DNA of 8,894 bases, from the NCBI GenBank assembly GCA_937890655.1, contig CALADT010000143.1, positions 1 to 8,894 on the forward strand, written 5' to 3'. A program made the translations under genes and the position numbers. Within the stretch, counting starts at the first letter, position 1; every line of letters starts with the position of its first letter. A model generated the notes under the pieces. That model worked only from the letters and a program-made list of their open reading frames with translations, had not been told where the DNA came from and ran no database searches. This stretch comes from an uncultured Mucispirillum sp. GTDB lineage: Bacteria; Chrysiogenota; Deferribacteres; Deferribacterales; Mucispirillaceae. Of this stretch, positions 6,549 to 8,894 are shown piece after piece.

Positions 6549-7337
6549 ATGGATATAATACTTATAATTTTTATAGCATTAATAGGGCTTTCCTTTGGTA
6601 GTTTTATGAATGTATTAATTTTACGTGTGCCTAAAGGTATAAGTATTGTAAAACCTTCCTCCTATTGCCCACAATGTATGGAAGATTTAGCATGGAAAGA
6701 TAATATTCCATTAATTAGTTATATTTTATTAAAGGGCAAATGTAGGTATTGTAAAAAAGAAATCCCCATAATGTATCCTTTAACTGAGGCTATTACTTCT
6801 TTATTATTTGTATCGCTTTATTTAAAGTTTGGTTTAGAATTAGAATTTTTTAAATATATTATTTTTGTATTTTTAGTTTTAACAATATCATTTACAGATA
6901 TATATACATCAGTTGATGATTTTGAAACAGGTATGATACCAACGGTATATATAGCACTAGGTATATTTGCAGGCCTTGTTTTTGCTTTTATAGACGGCTA
7001 TTTTGCTTATTATTTAGCAGGAATATCAGCTGGCTATTTAGTGTTATTTTTCCCTGCCTACTTATATTCAAAAATAAGGAAAAAAGAAGGCATGGGCGAA
7101 GGTGATTTTTTATTTTTTGCAATGATAGGGGCTTTTACAGGGCTTGGTTCTATTGCATCAATATTAACATTTTCTGCCTTTTTTGGTTTAATAGCAGGTA
7201 TAGTTATAATTATTTTTACAAAGGATAAAGATTACCCTGTTCCTTTTGCACCAATGCTAGGAGCAGCAGCAATAATTTATATATTTTTTGATGAACTGCT
7301 TAACAGTTTTAACTGGGGCAGTTACATTAGTAATTAA
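6549..7337 (+). CDS. pilD: Prepilin peptidase, A24 family (PilD-like)
   Basis: This inner-membrane aspartic protease cleaves, and usually N-methylates, type IV pilins and type II secretion pseudopilins. The 262-residue protein starts with a hydrophobic segment and GSFMNVLILRVP (17-28). A cytoplasmic zinc-type loop follows with Cys40/Cys43 and Cys65/Cys68, then several hydrophobic membrane segments. The second catalytic motif GEGD (183-186) is intact, and VPFAPMLGAAA (231-241) matches the conserved C-terminal segment. The first catalytic motif is odd: normally a membrane helix leads straight into a D-(5)-I-P motif, but here TDI (Asp117) is followed by an apparent seven-residue insertion. Asp124 has the correct spacing to MIP, and Asp after IP is replaced by Thr. 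The ATG is supported by GAGG at 6541-6544. It has no functional link to the lipid A genes and probably shares a transcript with them. Confidence 0.92.
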   Translation: MDIILIIFIALIGLSFGSFMNVLILRVPKGISIVKPSSYCPQCMEDLAWKDNIPLISYILLKGKCRYCKKEIPIMYPLTEAITSLLFVSLYLKFGLELEFFKYIIFVFLVLTISFTDIYTSVDDFETGMIPTVYIALGIFAGLVFAFIDGYFAYYLAGISAGYLVLFFPAYLYSKIRKKEGMGEGDFLFFAMIGAFTGLGSIASILTFSAFFGLIAGIVIIIFTKDKDYPVPFAPMLGAAAIIYIFFDELLNSFNWGSYISN

Positions 7338-7343
7338 TCATGT

Positions 7344-7350
7344 GAGGTGA
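7344..7350 (+). promoter_or_regulatory. Ribosome binding site setting the GTG start of tyrS
   Basis: GAGGTGA lies 3 nt before the GTG at 7354 (6 nt counted from GAGG). No in-frame ATG occurs until well inside the conserved sequence, so this site fixes the GTG as start. Confidence 0.7.
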
Positions 7351-7353
7351 TTT

Positions 7354-8532
7354 GTGCAGGATATAGCCACTCAATTAGAACTTATAAAAAGAGGAACTGC
7401 AGAAATAATATCGGAAGAAGATTTAGTTGCAAAACTAAAGGAAAATAGACCATTAAATGTAAAAGCAGGTTTTGACCCAACAGCACCGGATTTACATTTG
7501 GGACATACAGTAGTATTACAGAAAATGAAACATTTTCAAGAACTTGGCCATAATGTTAGTTTTTTAATAGGTGATTTTACCGGTATGATAGGCGATCCAA
7601 CAGGTAAATCAGAAACTAGAAAACCACTTACAAAAGAACAAGTGCTTGCAAATGCAGAAACATATAAAGAGCAGGTTTTTAAAATATTAGACCCAGAAAA
7701 AACTAAAATCTGTTTTAATTCAGCATGGCTTGAGATTTTAACTATGAAAGAAGTGCTTTCATTAATGGGTAAATTTACAGTGGCAAGAATTATAGAACGT
7801 GATGATTTCCAAAAACGCTATAAAGCAGGGGAACCTATTGGTATGCACGAATTTATGTATCCTATTATGCAGGGTTTTGATTCTGTTAATATGGATACAG
7901 ATGTGGAACTTGGTGGCACAGACCAAAAATTTAACCTATTAGTAGGCAGGGATTTATTAAGACAATATGGAAAACAAGCACAAGTTGCCATAACTATGCC
8001 TATTATAGAAGGGTTAGACGGCGTTCAAAAAATGAGTAAATCATTGGGTAATTATGTGGGAATATCAGAAAGCCCAAAAGATATGTTTGGAAAACTTATG
8101 TCTATTACTGATGAACTTATGTTTAGATATTACACACTACTTAGTGATATGAGTATGCAAGATATAGAGAAAATGAAACATGATATAGAAACAGGGGACT
8201 TTCACCCTATGACAGCAAAGAAAAATTTAGCAAAAGAAATCGTTGCAAGATATCACGGCACAAAAGCAGGGGTAGAAGCAGAAGAAGAATTTGTTAGAGT
8301 GTTTTCTAATAAAAACATACCAACAGATATAACAGAATATAAAATAAATGGTAACTTTTTAGATATTATTGTGTCATTAAATTTTGCATCATCCAAATCA
8401 GAAGCAAGGAGACTTGCAGAACAAGGTGGTATACACTTTGAAAACGAAAAAATATATGATTTAACATTGATACCAGAACACGATGGTATTTTAAAAGTAG
8501 GTAAACGTAAGTTTGCAAAACTTGTTAAATAA
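7354..8532 (+). CDS. tyrS: TyrS, tyrosyl-tRNA synthetase
   Basis: TyrS charges tRNA-Tyr with tyrosine in the cytoplasm. The 392-residue protein is a class I synthetase. It shows GFDPTAPDLHLGHT with the HLGH form of the HIGH signature at 48-51, then IGDFTGMIGDPTGKSETRKPL (72-92). A central ELGGTDQKFNLLVGRDL block follows, and KMSKS lies at 226-230. The C-terminal about 60 residues (from 331) form the S4-type RNA-binding domain, with the SKSEARRLAEQGGI pattern. Length is normal and all signatures are intact. Translation starts at GTG, supported by GAGGTGA just upstream. The gene starts 16 bp after pilD. The stop is doubled (TAA then TAG in frame), and a tandem repeat array begins directly after it. 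No terminator is obvious. Confidence 0.97.
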   Translation: MQDIATQLELIKRGTAEIISEEDLVAKLKENRPLNVKAGFDPTAPDLHLGHTVVLQKMKHFQELGHNVSFLIGDFTGMIGDPTGKSETRKPLTKEQVLANAETYKEQVFKILDPEKTKICFNSAWLEILTMKEVLSLMGKFTVARIIERDDFQKRYKAGEPIGMHEFMYPIMQGFDSVNMDTDVELGGTDQKFNLLVGRDLLRQYGKQAQVAITMPIIEGLDGVQKMSKSLGNYVGISESPKDMFGKLMSITDELMFRYYTLLSDMSMQDIEKMKHDIETGDFHPMTAKKNLAKEIVARYHGTKAGVEAEEEFVRVFSNKNIPTDITEYKINGNFLDIIVSLNFASSKSEARRLAEQGGIHFENEKIYDLTLIPEHDGILKVGKRKFAKLVK

Positions 8533-8533
8533 T

Positions 8534-8894
8534 AGCTTAAATAGAAACTAAACTAATTTTAATATTATTATATAGTTATTTGTAATAATTAAAGCTATGC
8601 TTTATATTTATAAGAGTTGTTTAAAATTGTTTTTTATGAGTTTTTATAACTTATAGTTATATAGCTAAATAACTAAAATATATAATATTAATATTATTAA
8701 TAAATAGCTTATAATAATAAATATAACGCTTTACGTTTGTAAGACTTGTTTAAAATGGTTTGTAAGCATTTTATATTTTATGGTTATAGAGCTAAATAAC
8801 TAAAACATATAATATTAATATTATTAATAAATTACTTAAAATAATAAATGTAACACTTTACGTTTGTAAGACTTGTTTAAAATGGTTTGTAAGC
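8534..8894. repeat. Tandem repeat array, about 127-bp unit, three visible copies, continuing past the window
   Basis: This gene-free stretch after tyrS is built of tandem copies. Copy 1 (8534-8662, 129 bp) is degenerate, copy 2 is 8663-8789 (127 bp), and copy 3 runs from 8790 to the window end (105 bp seen). Copies 2 and 3 differ at only six positions with no gaps by hand count. Each opens with AGCTAAATAAC or a variant. Copies 2 and 3 hold a 16-bp palindrome ATAATATTAATATTAT (8682-8697, 8809-8824) and a less AT-rich block with GTTTGTAAG twice (8736-8744 and 8759-8767 in copy 2). All frames hold frequent stops, so it is not coding. The function is unknown; it could be a minisatellite, a protein-binding array or a repeated structured RNA. 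Confidence 0.85.

Noticed and set aside
7354..8532. A T-box or similar leader upstream of tyrS.
   Set aside because: Only 16 bp separate pilD from tyrS, which leaves no room for a leader RNA.
8534..8894. A CRISPR array, integron attC sites or tRNA genes in the region after tyrS.
   Set aside because: The whole 127-bp unit is repeated with no unique spacers, there are no cassettes or clear attC core sites between copies, and no cloverleaf with a GTTCRA-type T arm was found.

Overview
The window comes from an AT-rich (about one third G+C by eye) Gram-negative, diderm bacterium. All eight genes lie on the + strand, closely packed, and most concern building the outer membrane. The order bamA - skp/ompH - lpxD - fabZ - lpxA - Gfo/Idh oxidoreductase is the envelope/lipid A cluster seen in many diderm phyla outside the enterobacteria. 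With the low G+C, the mix of genes is compatible with a Deferribacterota-type organism (for example Mucispirillum-like), but this is an inference from gene order and composition, not a proven placement.

Layout. Positions 1-2200 hold the 3' part of bamA (five POTRA domains and the full beta-barrel); its start lies upstream of the window. A 108-bp gap carries a good extended -10 promoter, followed by skp/ompH (periplasmic chaperone), lpxD, fabZ, lpxA, a Gfo/Idh/MocA oxidoreductase resembling GnnA, and a 136-residue protein that looks like only the C-terminal half of LpxI. Then come an A24 prepilin peptidase (PilD-like) and tyrS. Gaps from skp to tyrS are 11-31 bp, and lpxD and fabZ overlap by 11 bp, so 2309-8532 could be one transcription unit. 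The last 362 bp hold no gene. They are filled by a tandem repeat of about 127 bp in three visible copies, running off the end of the window.

How the genes work together. BamA inserts outer-membrane proteins and Skp chaperones them across the periplasm. LpxA and LpxD put the first and second sets of acyl chains on the UDP-sugar precursor of lipid A, and FabZ serves the hydroxyacyl-ACP pool they draw on. The GnnA-like enzyme beside lpxA raises the possibility that the sugar is first converted to a 3-amino form, giving amide-linked acyl chains. LpxI would normally cleave the diacyl UDP-sugar, but here only a divergent C-terminal half is present, and lpxB and gnnB are not in the window. PilD and TyrS are not functionally linked to lipid A.

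The points most worth a second look are the half-length LpxI-like gene bracketed by two small inverted repeats, the 127-bp tandem array after tyrS, the GnnA-like gene without a visible partner, and an odd first catalytic motif in the prepilin peptidase.
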